NCBI RefSeq assembly: GCF_001750145.1
Contig: NZ_CP015732.1
Coordinates: 3,410,001 to 3,474,000 of the forward strand
DNA from: Arthrobacter sp. U41
Lineage (GTDB): Bacteria; Actinomycetota; Actinomycetes; Actinomycetales; Micrococcaceae
Length of the DNA: 64,000 bases
Reading direction: 5' to 3'
Numbering within the stretch: the first letter of the stretch is position 1; each line of letters opens with the position of its first letter. The notes below the pieces were generated by a model. The model was not told the origin of the DNA and made no database searches. It saw nothing but the letters and a program-made list of their open reading frames with translations. A program made the translations under genes and the position numbers. This document shows, piece after piece, positions 52,929-62,263 of the stretch.

Positions 52929-53399
52929 CTATTCGAACGATGCCCGTCGGGGATCGGAGAGCCGGGTGTTCCAGAGGTTCGGTCTGTTGACCTTGAACCC
53001 CCGCCCGGTCAGTGCCTTGGGGGAGAGCCGCACGTAGTAGTCCTTCTCACCCGGCTGCCACGGTTCGAGCAGCAGGGCGTCGACGGCGTCCTTCTCCTGC
53101 TGGTTCTCAATCAGCTCCGCCTCGCCGCGGGCAACAACACTCCAGGCCCGCTGCTCATGGGTGTCGTAGCCGTCGATTTCGAAGGCGATGGGTTTGGCCG
53201 TCATGGCGGCCCACAGTTTGGTCCCGCCGGAGGTGCGGAAGACAATCGAGCGGCGCTCCAGGGCGAAGTTCACCGGAAAAATTTCCGGATGCCCGTCCAC
53301 GATCAGGGCGATCCGTCCCACGACCTCTGTGTCCAGCAGCACCCAGCACTGGTCAAGGGACAGTCCGAAATCGGGCGCAGGCGTCGTCTCTGTATTCAT
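52929..53399 (-). CDS. Pyridoxamine 5'-phosphate oxidase-like (PPOX) flavin-binding protein, copy 2
   Basis: Protein of 156 residues, clearly related to copy 1 at 48931-49431: VVGRIALIVDGHPEIFPVNFALERRSIVFRT parallels its first half, then AWSVVARGEAELIENQQEKD and a C-terminal RGFKVNRPNLWNTRL tail. Likely binds FMN or F420. ATG 53399. A GGGCC-ATAA-GGCCC palindrome lies 38 bp upstream, so it is a good candidate target of the neighbouring regulator. Confidence 0.88.
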   Translation of the reverse strand: MNTETTPAPDFGLSLDQCWVLLDTEVVGRIALIVDGHPEIFPVNFALERRSIVFRTSGGTKLWAAMTAKPIAFEIDGYDTHEQRAWSVVARGEAELIENQQEKDAVDALLLEPWQPGEKDYYVRLSPKALTGRGFKVNRPNLWNTRLSDPRRASFE

Positions 53400-53436
53400 G
53401 TGGACCCACGTTACGTACTGTGCCGGTCCCTCATTA

Positions 53437-53450
53437 GGGCCATAAGGCCC
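53437..53450 (-). promoter_or_regulatory. Dos-box-like palindrome upstream of PPOX copy 2
   Basis: GGGCC-ATAA-GGCCC is a perfect 5-4-5 inverted repeat. In context (TTAGGGCCATAAGGCCCGTA) it fits the 20-bp DevR consensus TTSGGGACTWWAGTCCCSAA except mainly for A-to-C changes in the half-sites, a variation I recall in mycobacterial boxes. It is the best of the three candidates in this window. Confidence 0.5.
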
Positions 53451-53487
53451 GTAGCCCGCAACGGAACGCTCTGCTAGCGGCAGGGAA

Positions 53488-54951
53488 CTACCAGGGGCTC
53501 GGCTTGTAGTCCTTCAGGAAGACGCCGAACTGGTCCTCGCCTGACTCGCCCATCACGATCGGGTCGTAGACCCGGGCGGCTCCGTCAACGAGGTCCAGGG
53601 GAGCATGGAAGCCCTCCTCCATCAGGCGCACCTTCGTGTAGTGCGGGCGCTCATCGGTGATCCAGCCGGTGTCAACAGCGGTCATCAGGATGCCGTCGGC
53701 GTCGAGCATCTCCTGGGCGCTGGTCCTGGTCATCATATTCAGCGCCGCTTTGGCCATATTGGTGTGCGGGTGGCCGGGGCCCTTGTAGGCGCGGGAGAAC
53801 TGGCCTTCCATGGCGCTGACGTTGACGATGTACTTGCGCCGCGCGGTGGAGCGTTTCATCGCCGCGCGGAGCCGGCTGACCAACAGGAAAGGCGCGGTGA
53901 CGTTGCACAACTGCACTTCGAGCATTTCGAGGGGATCCACCTCGTCCACCACCTGGGTCCAGCTGTTGATGCTGGCCACGTCCGGAACCAGGCCGCCGGC
54001 GTCGATCGCGGTGCCGGACGCGATGCGCTCCAGCGAAGCGGAGCCCGTGGACAGCGCCAGCGAGGTGATCGCGTCTCCGGCCAGCACCGGATGCTCCAGG
54101 ACGGTGCTGGCCAGGGCCAGCGGGTGCTTGTCGTGGGCGTGGCCGAAGGTCACGAGTTCCGGCCCGCCGTTGGCGGCCAGAAGGGCAGCGGGGAGGGGCT
54201 CGTCCTCGGCGTCGACCAGCGGCTTGTACGCGTTGCCGGAGCGGCGCACGGTCTGGGCGGCGTTGTTGATGATGATGTCGAGCGGCCCCGCGGCGTCCAG
54301 CGAATCGGTGAGTGCCATCACCTGGGACGGATCGCGCAGGTCGATGCCGACGATCCGCAGCCGGTGCAGCCATTCGCCGCTGTCCTCCATGGCGGCGAAC
54401 CGCCGCGCGGCGTCCTTGGGGAAGCGGGTGGTGATGGTGGTGTGGGCACCGTCGCGGAGCAGCCGCAGCGCGATGTACATGCCGATCTTGGCCCGGCCGC
54501 CGGTGAGGAGGGCGCGGCGTCCATTCAGGTCCGTCCTCGCATCCCGTTTGCTGTGGCTGAAGGCGGCACATTCAGGGCACAGCTGGTGGTAGAACGCGTC
54601 CACCTGGGTGTAGTGCTGCTTGCAGATATAGCAGGGCCTGGACTTGATCAGGTGCCCGGCGATGCTCCCGGTCGTGGAGGGGGCGAGCTTGTTGCCGCGG
54701 GTTTCGTCGTCGATCCGGTCCGGGGCCGCCGTCGCGGTCTGGGCGAGTACGGCGCGGTCTGCGTCGGCGATCAGGTCCCGTTTGCTGACCCGGCGGTGGC
54801 GCTTGACGGCTTTGAACATCTTGCCGGTGGCGCGGCGGACCAGGACGTAGTCCGGGTGTTCCTCGTCGTAGACGTGGATGCTGTTCAGGACCTTCAGGCA
54901 GGCCTGGATTTCCTCGGGGGTCAGATCGGACGGCAGATCGGGGGAGCTCAT
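53488..54951 (-). CDS. Zinc-ribbon-containing SDR protein lacking the catalytic tyrosine
   Basis: Protein of 487 residues. The N-terminal region (about 1-100) is basic and charged. Residues ~107-130 hold CYIC and CPEC pairs 19 residues apart, a likely zinc ribbon. The rest is a Rossmann SDR domain starting RRALLTGGRAKIGMYIA, with INNAAQTVRR and a normal serine segment IVNVSAMEG. The position of the catalytic Tyr is a Thr: HPHTNMAKAAL, where YxxxK is expected. I recall the same HPHTNMAKAA string in fungal relatives. Function unknown. ATG 54951. Confidence 0.85.
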   Translation of the reverse strand: MSSPDLPSDLTPEEIQACLKVLNSIHVYDEEHPDYVLVRRATGKMFKAVKRHRRVSKRDLIADADRAVLAQTATAAPDRIDDETRGNKLAPSTTGSIAGHLIKSRPCYICKQHYTQVDAFYHQLCPECAAFSHSKRDARTDLNGRRALLTGGRAKIGMYIALRLLRDGAHTTITTRFPKDAARRFAAMEDSGEWLHRLRIVGIDLRDPSQVMALTDSLDAAGPLDIIINNAAQTVRRSGNAYKPLVDAEDEPLPAALLAANGGPELVTFGHAHDKHPLALASTVLEHPVLAGDAITSLALSTGSASLERIASGTAIDAGGLVPDVASINSWTQVVDEVDPLEMLEVQLCNVTAPFLLVSRLRAAMKRSTARRKYIVNVSAMEGQFSRAYKGPGHPHTNMAKAALNMMTRTSAQEMLDADGILMTAVDTGWITDERPHYTKVRLMEEGFHAPLDLVDGAARVYDPIVMGESGEDQFGVFLKDYKPSPW

Positions 54952-55023
54952 TGCCCCAATTTTACAGCCTGCAGGGAGTCCGGCCCGCCGCCGGTGCCGG
55001 ACTCCCGCTGCGGCGGAAGATGC

Positions 55024-56433
55024 TCAGGGGGCGTTGGCCGGCCGGTGGGCCGTGACGCCCACGGCGGCGGCCTGGACTTCCGCCACCTTGTCCACGGATT
55101 CCCGGAGGGCGGGCCAGTTCTCCGTGGCGGCCTTGACCGCGTCCGGCACCAGGATCAGGTTGGCCGCTGACAGGGCGCGCTCAGAGTCGCCCGGTTCGGG
55201 GACGAGCTGGCCCTTGGACAGGACGGTGATGCCCGAGTCGGTGACCTTGAAGCCGCGGGCCCGGTCCAGTTCGGGGTCGAGGCCGATTGCGGCGCCCGCC
55301 GGGACCTTGACGTTCTTGTCGATGATGGCGCGCTTGACGACGGCGCCCGGACCGATGTTGACCTTGTCCATCAGCACGGAGTCGAGCACCCGGCTGGAGG
55401 TGCCGACGTAGACGTCGTTGGAGAGCACGGAGCCTTCCACGATGCCGCCGGAGATGACGGTGCCGCTGGCAACGATCGAATCCAGTGCCGTACCAACCGT
55501 GTTCTTCTCGCCGCGGACGAACTTGGCCGGCGGGGAGATGCTCTGCCGCGTGTAGATCGGCCATTCCGAGTTGTAGAGGTTGAACACCGGCACGGGCGAG
55601 ATGAGGTCCATGTGGGCATCGTAGAACGAGTCAATGGTGCCCACGTCGCGCCAGTAGGTGCGGTCGCGTTCGGTGGAGCCGGGGATCTGGTTCAGGGTGA
55701 AGTCGTAGACACCGGCCTCGCCCTTGTCGACGAAGTAGGGAATGATGTCCCCGCCCATGTCGTGCTTGGTGTCCAGCCGTTCGGCGTCGACGTGCAGGGC
55801 CTCGACCAGCGCATCGGCGTCGAAGACGTAGTTGCCCATGGAGGCGAGGAACTGCGTGGGGTCGGCGGCCAGTCCCGGCGTGGAGGACGGCTTCTCAACG
55901 AAGGCCGCGATCTTTTCCGGGTTGTCCTGGTCCACTTCGATGACACCGAACTGGTCGGCCATGTGCAGCGGCTGGCGGACGGCCGCAACAGTCGCCTTGG
56001 CGCCGCTGGCGACGTGCTGGTCAACCATCTGGGCGAAGTCCATCCGGTAGACGTGGTCTGCGCCCACGACGACGACGATGTCCGGGTTGGCGTCATGGAT
56101 GAGGTTCAGCGACTGGTAAATGGCGTTGGCGCTGCCGAGGAACCAGCTCTTGCCCACGCGCTGCTGCGCGGGGACCGAGGCGATGTAGTTGCCCAGCTGG
56201 GTGGACATCCGCCAGGTTTCGGAAATATGGCGGTCAAGGCTGTGGGACTTGTACTGCGTCAGGACAACGATCTGCAGATAGCGGGAATTGACCAGGTTGG
56301 ACAACGCAAAGTCAATGAGCCGGTAACTTCCAGCGAACGGCACACCGGGTTTAGCCCGGTCCGCCGTCAGCGGCATGAGCCGGTTTCCCTCGCCGCCTGC
56401 GAGGACAATGGCCAAAACTTTCTTAGTCGGCAT
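55024..56433 (-). CDS. glgC: Glucose-1-phosphate adenylyltransferase
   Basis: Makes ADP-glucose for glycogen (and maltose-1-phosphate) synthesis. 469 residues, with the nucleotidyltransferase core opening [28 protein letters not shown], the YRMDFAQM region and a left-handed beta-helix C-terminus (about 300-410). ATG 56433 follows AGGAGCG, and the frame above it is not conserved. It is divergent from the glycosyltransferase gene across 102 bp, the same pair as Rv1213/Rv1212c. Confidence 0.95.
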   Translation of the reverse strand: MPTKKVLAIVLAGGEGNRLMPLTADRAKPGVPFAGSYRLIDFALSNLVNSRYLQIVVLTQYKSHSLDRHISETWRMSTQLGNYIASVPAQQRVGKSWFLGSANAIYQSLNLIHDANPDIVVVVGADHVYRMDFAQMVDQHVASGAKATVAAVRQPLHMADQFGVIEVDQDNPEKIAAFVEKPSSTPGLAADPTQFLASMGNYVFDADALVEALHVDAERLDTKHDMGGDIIPYFVDKGEAGVYDFTLNQIPGSTERDRTYWRDVGTIDSFYDAHMDLISPVPVFNLYNSEWPIYTRQSISPPAKFVRGEKNTVGTALDSIVASGTVISGGIVEGSVLSNDVYVGTSSRVLDSVLMDKVNIGPGAVVKRAIIDKNVKVPAGAAIGLDPELDRARGFKVTDSGITVLSKGQLVPEPGDSERALSAANLILVPDAVKAATENWPALRESVDKVAEVQAAAVGVTAHRPANAP

Positions 56434-56535
56434 GGTGATCGCTCCTGAACGCCTTTGTACTTCCCCAAAACAGTCCGGCACGCCCGAACGTCTTCACACT
56501 AGATCAGTTCCACCGTAACGACTACCTTGGGGTTT

Positions 56536-57741
56536 GTGCGTATAGACATTGTGACCAAAGAATTCCCGCCCGAAATCTATGGCGGCGCCGGGGTCCACGT
56601 GGCCGAGCTCAGCAGGGTGCTGGCCCAACACGTGGATCTGCAGGTGCGCGCCTTCGGCGCGCCCCGTGAGCCGGAGTATCACGGTGCGACGGTGACGTCC
56701 TACGCCGTGCCCGAGGACCTTGGCGGGGCGAACGCCGCGCTGCAGACCCTGGGGGTTGATCTGCGGATCGTCCCGGACATCGCCGGCGCGGACCTGGTGC
56801 ATTCACACACCTGGTACGCCAACATGGCGGGGCACATCGCCTCGCTCCTGCACGGGATTCCCCACGTGCTCAGCGCCCACAGCCTGGAGCCGCTGCGCCC
56901 GTGGAAGGCCGAGCAGCTCGGCGGCGGCTATGCCCTGTCCTCCTGGGTGGAAAAAACAGCGTACGAAGCGGCGGCCGCGATCATCGCCGTCTCGGAGGGA
57001 ATGCGCCAGGACATCCTCCGCAGCTACCCCGACGTGGACCCGGCCAAGGTCAAGGTGGTGCATAACGGCATCGACGTGAGCCTTTGGAACCGGGACGAGG
57101 GCGAGGACGTCGTCCGTGCCCTCGGGATTGACCCGGAGCTTCCGAGTGTGGTCTTCGTGGGCCGCAACACGCGCCAGAAGGGCGTTCCCTACCTGCTGCG
57201 GGCCGCCGCCAAGCTGCCCGCCGATGTGCAGCTGGTGCTGTGCCTCGGTGCCGCCGACACCCCCGAGCTGGCGGCTGAAACTGCCCGCCTGATCGAGCAG
57301 CTGCAGACCCAGCGCAGTGGTGTGATCGTGGTGGAGCGGATGCTGCCGCGCAACGAACTGATCCAGGTCCTCAGCCACGCGACGGCGTTTGCGTGCCCGT
57401 CGATCTACGAGCCGCTCGGCATCGTGAATCTGGAGGCCATGGCCTGCGGCGCCGCCGTCGTGGCCAGCGCCACCGGCGGGATCCCGGAGGTTGTCCAGCA
57501 TGGTGAGACCGGTCTGCTGGTGGACATCGAGCAGGTCACGGACGGGACCGGCACCCCGCTGGATCCGGAGAAGTTCGTCACCGAATTCGCCGCCGCCCTG
57601 ACCGAGGTCGTTTCCGATCCTGCCCGGGCCCGTGCCATGGGCCAGGCCGGCCGCCGCCGGGCCGAGGAGCACTTCTCCTGGGAATCCATCACGGAGACCA
57701 CCCTCGAGGTGTACCGCTCGGTGCTCCCCAAGGGTTCCTGA
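56536..57741 (+). CDS. glgA: GT4 glycogen synthase / alpha-maltose-1-phosphate synthase
   Basis: Retaining GT4 glycosyltransferase of 401 residues using ADP-glucose. It opens MRIDIVTKEFPPEIYGGAGVHV, contains HSHTWYANMAGH, the VGRNTRQKGV donor-site region and the EPLGIVNLEAMA catalytic motif. Actinobacterial members of this type were first called GlgA, but M. tuberculosis Rv1212c was shown to act as GlgM, making maltose 1-phosphate, so that role is likely. GTG 56536 is chosen from homology; a TTG at 56527 is possible. Confidence 0.93.
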   Translation: MRIDIVTKEFPPEIYGGAGVHVAELSRVLAQHVDLQVRAFGAPREPEYHGATVTSYAVPEDLGGANAALQTLGVDLRIVPDIAGADLVHSHTWYANMAGHIASLLHGIPHVLSAHSLEPLRPWKAEQLGGGYALSSWVEKTAYEAAAAIIAVSEGMRQDILRSYPDVDPAKVKVVHNGIDVSLWNRDEGEDVVRALGIDPELPSVVFVGRNTRQKGVPYLLRAAAKLPADVQLVLCLGAADTPELAAETARLIEQLQTQRSGVIVVERMLPRNELIQVLSHATAFACPSIYEPLGIVNLEAMACGAAVVASATGGIPEVVQHGETGLLVDIEQVTDGTGTPLDPEKFVTEFAAALTEVVSDPARARAMGQAGRRRAEEHFSWESITETTLEVYRSVLPKGS

Positions 57742-57780
57742 CCCGCCGCACTGAAGACCCTCCGCACTGAAGAGCAGACG

Positions 57781-57817
57781 ACGACGCCGCCGCCCCGGCC
57801 AGGGGCGGCGCCGTCGT
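57781..57817. terminator. Hairpin after glgA
   Basis: ACGACGCCGCCGCCCC (57781-57796) pairs with GGGGCGGCGCCGTCGT (57802-57817) with one mismatch. It lies between convergent glgA and the acyl-CoA oxidase-like gene, and is followed by TGTG rather than a T-run. Confidence 0.7.
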
Positions 57818-57847
57818 TGTGTACGCCGTCGTCGAATTACAGCCGGG

Positions 57848-59962
57848 TCAGGCGCCGGATGCCCTGGTCCCGTGGCTCTTGCGGGCCAGCAGGATTTTCT
57901 CGTCCACCGGGGCATCGCCGCTGGCACGCTGGGTGCGGAAATACCCGCGGGCCTCGTCCTGGCGGAGTTTCTCGGCGCCGGTGGCGATCTCGGCGCGCAG
58001 GTGTTCCGGGCCGAAGCCGAAAGCGTCGACCAGGTCCAGGGCGTGCGGGCGGATCTTCACGAGCAGGCGGTTGATGTAGCCGCCCACGGTCCGGGCGCGC
58101 TGCATGGAGAGCCGGCCGTTCATCAGGTACCAGGACAGGTTGTCCTCGATCAGTGACAGCCCGAAGAGGTCGCGCAGCCAGGTCAGGACCTTCCTGGTGC
58201 CCGGGTCCGTGACCTTGCCCAGCGCGTCGGTGAAGGCCTCCCACTGCAGCAGCTCGGCGTGCGCCTGGGCGGCTTCGATCAGTTCGTTCTGGTGGCTGTT
58301 GAACAGGGCGGCCCCCTGCTGCTGCGGCAGCTTGTTGGCGCCCTTGAGGGCCGAGCCGACTTCGGCGACCATGGTCTGCACCCGGTCGGTCAGCAGCGCG
58401 CGCTGGCTCGCCTCGTCCTTGATCGCGATGGCCGCCTTCTGCACCGACCCGGAATCGGCCATGAACTGGGCGACACCGCGCAGCCCGGTGCGGTGGATGG
58501 CGGCGCCGGCGGCCTGGCCGACCACGTAGCGGGCCAGCACCCCGAAGTCCACGTTCCGGAATTCCTTGGCGTAGTCGGCCAGCAGCCGCTTGGCGACCAG
58601 CTGCAGCAGGACCGTGTTGTCCCCCTCGAAGGTGGCGTACACGTCGAGGTCGGCCCGCAGCGAGGCGAAGCGGTTCTCGATCAGGAAGCCGGCGCCGCCG
58701 CAGGCCTCGCGGCATTCCTGCAGGGTGTCGAGGGCATGCCAGGTGCTGAGCGGCTTGAGCGCCGCCGCGAGGGTTTCCAGGTCCTGGCGGTCCTCGTCCG
58801 TGTCAGCGCGGCCGGAGAAGACGTCGTCGAACTTCTGCAGCAGCTGTTCGCTGGCGAAACCCGCGGCGTACGTTGTGGCGAGGCGGGTGAACAGGCGGCG
58901 CTGGTGCCGCTGGTAGTCGAGCAGCACTTCCTCGTCGGTCTGGGAGGAGGCGTTGAACTGGCGGCGTTCCGTGGCGTACTGGATCGCCGTCTTCAAGGCG
59001 AGCTTGGACGCGGTGACGGCGGCGCCGTCGAGCGAGACGCGGCCCTGGACCAGGGTGCCGAGCATGGTGAAAAAGCGGCGCCCCGGGCTGGCGATGGGGG
59101 AGCTGTAGCTGCCGTCGGCGTCGACGTTGCCGTAGCGGTTCAGCAGGTTGGTGCGGGGGATCCGGACGTGCGTGAAGTGCAGCCGGCCGTTGTCGATGCC
59201 GTTCAGGCCGCCCTTGACACCGTCGTCCTCGCCGCCTATGCCCGGGAGGAATTCCTTGGTGCCGGGATCGCGGAGGTCCAGGTAGAAGGCATGGACGCCG
59301 TGGTTCACGCCCCGCGTCACCAGCTGCGCGAAGACGACGGCGGCGAGTCCGTCCACGGCGGCGTTCCCGATGTAGTCCTTCCACGCGGCCCGGAACGGGG
59401 TGTGCAGCACGAATTCTTCGGTGGCGGGGTCGTAGGTGGCGGTGGTGGCGATGCTGGCGACGTCCGAGCCGTGTCCGGTCTCCGTCATGGCAAAGCAGCC
59501 GGGAATGTCCAGGTTCATGATGCCGGGCAGCCACTTTTGGTGGTGCTCCCCGGTGCCGAGGTGGTTCACGGCGGAACCGAACAGGCCCCACTGGACGCCG
59601 GCCTTGATCTGCAGGGAAGGGTCGGCGATGACAAGCTCCTGGAAGCCGGCCACGTTGCCGCCGTGCTCGTCGTTGCCTCCGACGGACGCCGGGAAGGCGC
59701 GGTGCACGGCTCCGTTCTCCACCAGGACCTTGAGCTGGCCGAAGGCGCGCCGGCGGTGTTCGGTGTGGGTCAGGCCCTCGGTCTTGTGCAGCTCCGGCTG
59801 GCCCGCCAGTGCCCGTGCGGTACGGCGGGTGTCGGCCCACTTTCCAAGGAGCAGCTCGCCCAGGGCGGCGACGTCGACCACGGGGACCGCCGCTTTGGCT
59901 GACGCTGACGGGGCAGTGGTGTTCCTGGTGGCGCCCGCGTGGCGGTCGGCTAGTTCTGTCAT
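57848..59962 (-). CDS. Acyl-CoA oxidase/dehydrogenase family protein
   Basis: FAD-dependent acyl-CoA oxidising enzyme of 704 residues, first step of beta-oxidation. It is longer than standard dehydrogenases (~390 or ~610) and has the acyl-CoA oxidase layout: CFAMTETGHGSDVASI, DGLAAVVFAQL, GRVSLDGAAV and YATERRQFN in the core, then ECREACGGAGFLIENR and YATFEGDNTVLLQLVAKRLL, and a helical C-terminal oxidase-like domain. ATG 59962 overlaps the TetR stop (ATGA), so regulator and enzyme are cotranscribed. Confidence 0.92.
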   Translation of the reverse strand: MTELADRHAGATRNTTAPSASAKAAVPVVDVAALGELLLGKWADTRRTARALAGQPELHKTEGLTHTEHRRRAFGQLKVLVENGAVHRAFPASVGGNDEHGGNVAGFQELVIADPSLQIKAGVQWGLFGSAVNHLGTGEHHQKWLPGIMNLDIPGCFAMTETGHGSDVASIATTATYDPATEEFVLHTPFRAAWKDYIGNAAVDGLAAVVFAQLVTRGVNHGVHAFYLDLRDPGTKEFLPGIGGEDDGVKGGLNGIDNGRLHFTHVRIPRTNLLNRYGNVDADGSYSSPIASPGRRFFTMLGTLVQGRVSLDGAAVTASKLALKTAIQYATERRQFNASSQTDEEVLLDYQRHQRRLFTRLATTYAAGFASEQLLQKFDDVFSGRADTDEDRQDLETLAAALKPLSTWHALDTLQECREACGGAGFLIENRFASLRADLDVYATFEGDNTVLLQLVAKRLLADYAKEFRNVDFGVLARYVVGQAAGAAIHRTGLRGVAQFMADSGSVQKAAIAIKDEASQRALLTDRVQTMVAEVGSALKGANKLPQQQGAALFNSHQNELIEAAQAHAELLQWEAFTDALGKVTDPGTRKVLTWLRDLFGLSLIEDNLSWYLMNGRLSMQRARTVGGYINRLLVKIRPHALDLVDAFGFGPEHLRAEIATGAEKLRQDEARGYFRTQRASGDAPVDEKILLARKSHGTRASGA

Positions 59963-60720
59963 GTCGTTTCCTTCTTTGGTTCTGACAAGGTCGGTGGTGC
60001 GGCCGGCGCGGGCGCCGTGCGGAGTTCGGGGGCAATGCCGACGCAGAGCCAGTCGGTAATCTGGCGCGCCATCGCCTCCTGGTCGGGCTTGGAAGTTGAC
60101 GCGGGGCTGGCGAGCCATTGTTCGCCGGCGTTCCGGACCAGGCCGATCGCCGCGTTCGGCCAGTAACCGATCACAGCCTCGCGCCCGGCGGAGTCCCCGA
60201 GGTGGTTGCGCATGGGCCCGTCGATCATGTCGCTGATCGCCGCAAAAAAATGTCCCAGGGCACCCGCGGTGGCCATGGTTCCGTTCGTGGCTTCCGCTTC
60301 CCCGGGGGTGTACCGCGTGACGAAGGTGTACACGTTGGGGCTGGTTTCAGCCATCTGCAGGTAGGCGGAGACCATAGCGAACAACCCCTCCCGCGGCGTC
60401 TGGGCACTCTGCGCGGCTTCCTGGATGCGCCGCTGCATCTGGCTCAGCACCACTTCGCCCACGGCCTGCTGCAGCCCGGCCTTGTCGCCGAAATACCGGT
60501 AGAACACGGATTTCGAGGTGCCCGCCGCCGCAGCGATGTCCTCCATGGAAGCATCACTGCCGAGCGCATGCACGGCCCTGCGGGCGGATTTGATCAGCTC
60601 ACGGCGCCGCTCCTCCCGGTGCGACTGCCAGCGCGAGGCGCGGCCGTCCACACCGCCGGCGCCGGCAGCAGGGGAGCCGGACGGGCTTCCACCGGGAAGA
60701 TCAGTCTGGGGGATGTTCAC
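59959..60720 (-). CDS. TetR-family regulator of the beta-oxidation genes
   Basis: Regulator of 253 residues. The N-terminal helix-turn-helix spans about 40-88: ELIKSARRAVHALGSDASMEDIAAAAGTSKSVFYRYFGDK. The C-terminal ligand domain is helical and probably binds an acyl-CoA, by context. Start GTG 60720, adjoining a perfect operator that separates it from the divergent thiolase gene. It therefore likely represses both transcripts and itself. Confidence 0.92.
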   Translation of the reverse strand: MNIPQTDLPGGSPSGSPAAGAGGVDGRASRWQSHREERRRELIKSARRAVHALGSDASMEDIAAAAGTSKSVFYRYFGDKAGLQQAVGEVVLSQMQRRIQEAAQSAQTPREGLFAMVSAYLQMAETSPNVYTFVTRYTPGEAEATNGTMATAGALGHFFAAISDMIDGPMRNHLGDSAGREAVIGYWPNAAIGLVRNAGEQWLASPASTSKPDQEAMARQITDWLCVGIAPELRTAPAPAAPPTLSEPKKETT

Positions 60721-60751
60721 GATACCCAGCGTATCAGGTACGCTGGGTATC
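60721..60751. promoter_or_regulatory. Operator: 13-bp perfect inverted repeat
   Basis: GATACCCAGCGTA (60721-60733) and TACGCTGGGTATC (60739-60751) are exact complements with a 5-base spacer. It fills most of the 61-bp gap between the divergent TetR and thiolase starts, and CTGGGTATCAG continues beyond it. A textbook TetR-type operator, by position and symmetry. Confidence 0.88.
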
Positions 60752-60781
60752 AGTAACCGCTTTGATCAAAGGAGACAGCCC

Positions 60782-62254
60782 ATGTCCGTCAACGGACAGT
60801 CCGCACCCGGACCAAAGGAATCCACCGGCCCGGTGCGAAACCCCGCAAAAAGCGCCGCAGCTCCGGCAGCAGCTCCAGCCGCAGCTCCGGCAGCAGCTCC
60901 GGCCGCAGGACCGGCCGCAGGACCGGCCGCAGGACCGGCTACAGCATCGGCCGCGCCGCAGCTCCGCAGGGCGGTCATCGTGGGCGGCAACCGCATTCCC
61001 TTTGCCCGGACCGGGGGCGCCTACACCAAGTCCTCCAACCAGGACATGCTGACCGCGGCCCTGGACGGGCTGATCGCCCGTTTCGGCCTGCAGGACGAGC
61101 GCATCGGCGAAGTGGGCGCCGGCGCCGTGCTCAAGCACTCCCGTGATTTCAACCTGACGCGTGAAGCCGTGCTCGGCTCCGCGCTGTCCGCGGAGACCCC
61201 GGCCTACGACCTGCAGCAGGCCTGCGCCACCGGGCTGGAGACGGTCCTCGGCCTTGCCAACAAGATCAAGCTCGGGCAGATTGAGTCGGCCATCGCCGGC
61301 GGCGTCGATTCCGCCTCGGACGCGCCCATCGCGGTCAGTGAGGGCCTGCGTGAAGTGCTGCTGGACCTGAACCGCGCCAGGACGCTGCCGCAGCGGCTTC
61401 AGGTCCTCAGCCGCCTCCGGCCCCGGGACCTCACCCCGGATGCTCCCAACACCGGGGAACCGCGTACCGGCCTGTCCATGGGAGAGCATCAGGCGCTCAC
61501 CACGGCCCAGTGGAAGATCACCCGTGAGGCGCAGGATGAGCTGGCCTTCAACAGCCACCGCAACCTTGCCGCAGCCTACGACGCCGGCTTCTTCGATGAC
61601 CTGCTCACCCCGTACCGCGGGCTCACCCGGGACTCCAACCTGCGCGCAGACACCAGCCTTGAGAAGCTGGCCACACTTAAGCCCGTTTTCGGCAAGAACC
61701 TGGGCTCGGCGGCGACCATGACGGCCGGCAACTCCACCCCGCTGACCGACGGCGCCTCAACGGTGCTGCTCGCCTCCGAGGAGTGGGCCGATGCCCACGA
61801 CCTGCCCAAGCTGGCCACTGTCGTTGACGGGGAGGCGGCGGCCGTGGACTTCGTCCACGGCAAGGATGGGCTCCTCATGGCACCGGCGTTCGCGGTGCCG
61901 CGGCTGCTCGCCCGCAACGGGCTCAGCCTGGATGACATCGATTTCTTCGAAATCCATGAAGCATTCGCCGGCACCGTGCTGAGCACCCTGGCCGCGTGGG
62001 AGGACGAGGAATTCGGCCGCACCCGGCTGGGCCTGGACGGAGCCTTCGGCAGCATCGACCGGTCAAAGCTGAACGTGAACGGGTCCTCCCTCGCCGCCGG
62101 CCACCCCTTCGCGGCCACCGGCGGGCGGATCGTCGCCTCGCTCGCGAAAATGCTGCACGCCAGGGGCCACGTCGACGGCCGCCCGGCCCGCGGCCTGATC
62201 TCCATCTGCGCCGCCGGCGGCCAGGGCGTCGTCGCGATTCTTGAAGCACACTAG
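60782..62254 (+). CDS. Acetyl-CoA C-acyltransferase (FadI/FadA2-like) with Ala-Pro linker
   Basis: Thiolase of 490 residues, final step of beta-oxidation. The catalytic residues are intact: C148 (QQACATGLE), H392 (FEIHEAFAG) and C476 (ISICAAGGQG). The first 60 residues are not thiolase: they hold seven four-residue repeats (AAAP x4, AAGP x3), an unusual flexible leader. ATG 60782 follows AAGGAGACAG. First gene of an operon with FabG4-like and HtdX-like enzymes, controlled by the adjacent operator. Confidence 0.93.
   Translation: MSVNGQSAPGPKESTGPVRNPAKSAAAPAAAPAAAPAAAPAAGPAAGPAAGPATASAAPQLRRAVIVGGNRIPFARTGGAYTKSSNQDMLTAALDGLIARFGLQDERIGEVGAGAVLKHSRDFNLTREAVLGSALSAETPAYDLQQACATGLETVLGLANKIKLGQIESAIAGGVDSASDAPIAVSEGLREVLLDLNRARTLPQRLQVLSRLRPRDLTPDAPNTGEPRTGLSMGEHQALTTAQWKITREAQDELAFNSHRNLAAAYDAGFFDDLLTPYRGLTRDSNLRADTSLEKLATLKPVFGKNLGSAATMTAGNSTPLTDGASTVLLASEEWADAHDLPKLATVVDGEAAAVDFVHGKDGLLMAPAFAVPRLLARNGLSLDDIDFFEIHEAFAGTVLSTLAAWEDEEFGRTRLGLDGAFGSIDRSKLNVNGSSLAAGHPFAATGGRIVASLAKMLHARGHVDGRPARGLISICAAGGQGVVAILEAH
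60854..60937 (+). repeat. Seven 12-bp tandem repeats in the thiolase 5' end
   Basis: Four units of the form GCAGCTCC[GA]GC followed by three identical GCCGCAGGACCG units, in frame, encoding (AAAP)4(AAGP)3. The unit length is a multiple of three, so copy number can vary without breaking the gene. Confidence 0.85.
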
Positions 62255-62263
62255 GGGAACCCG

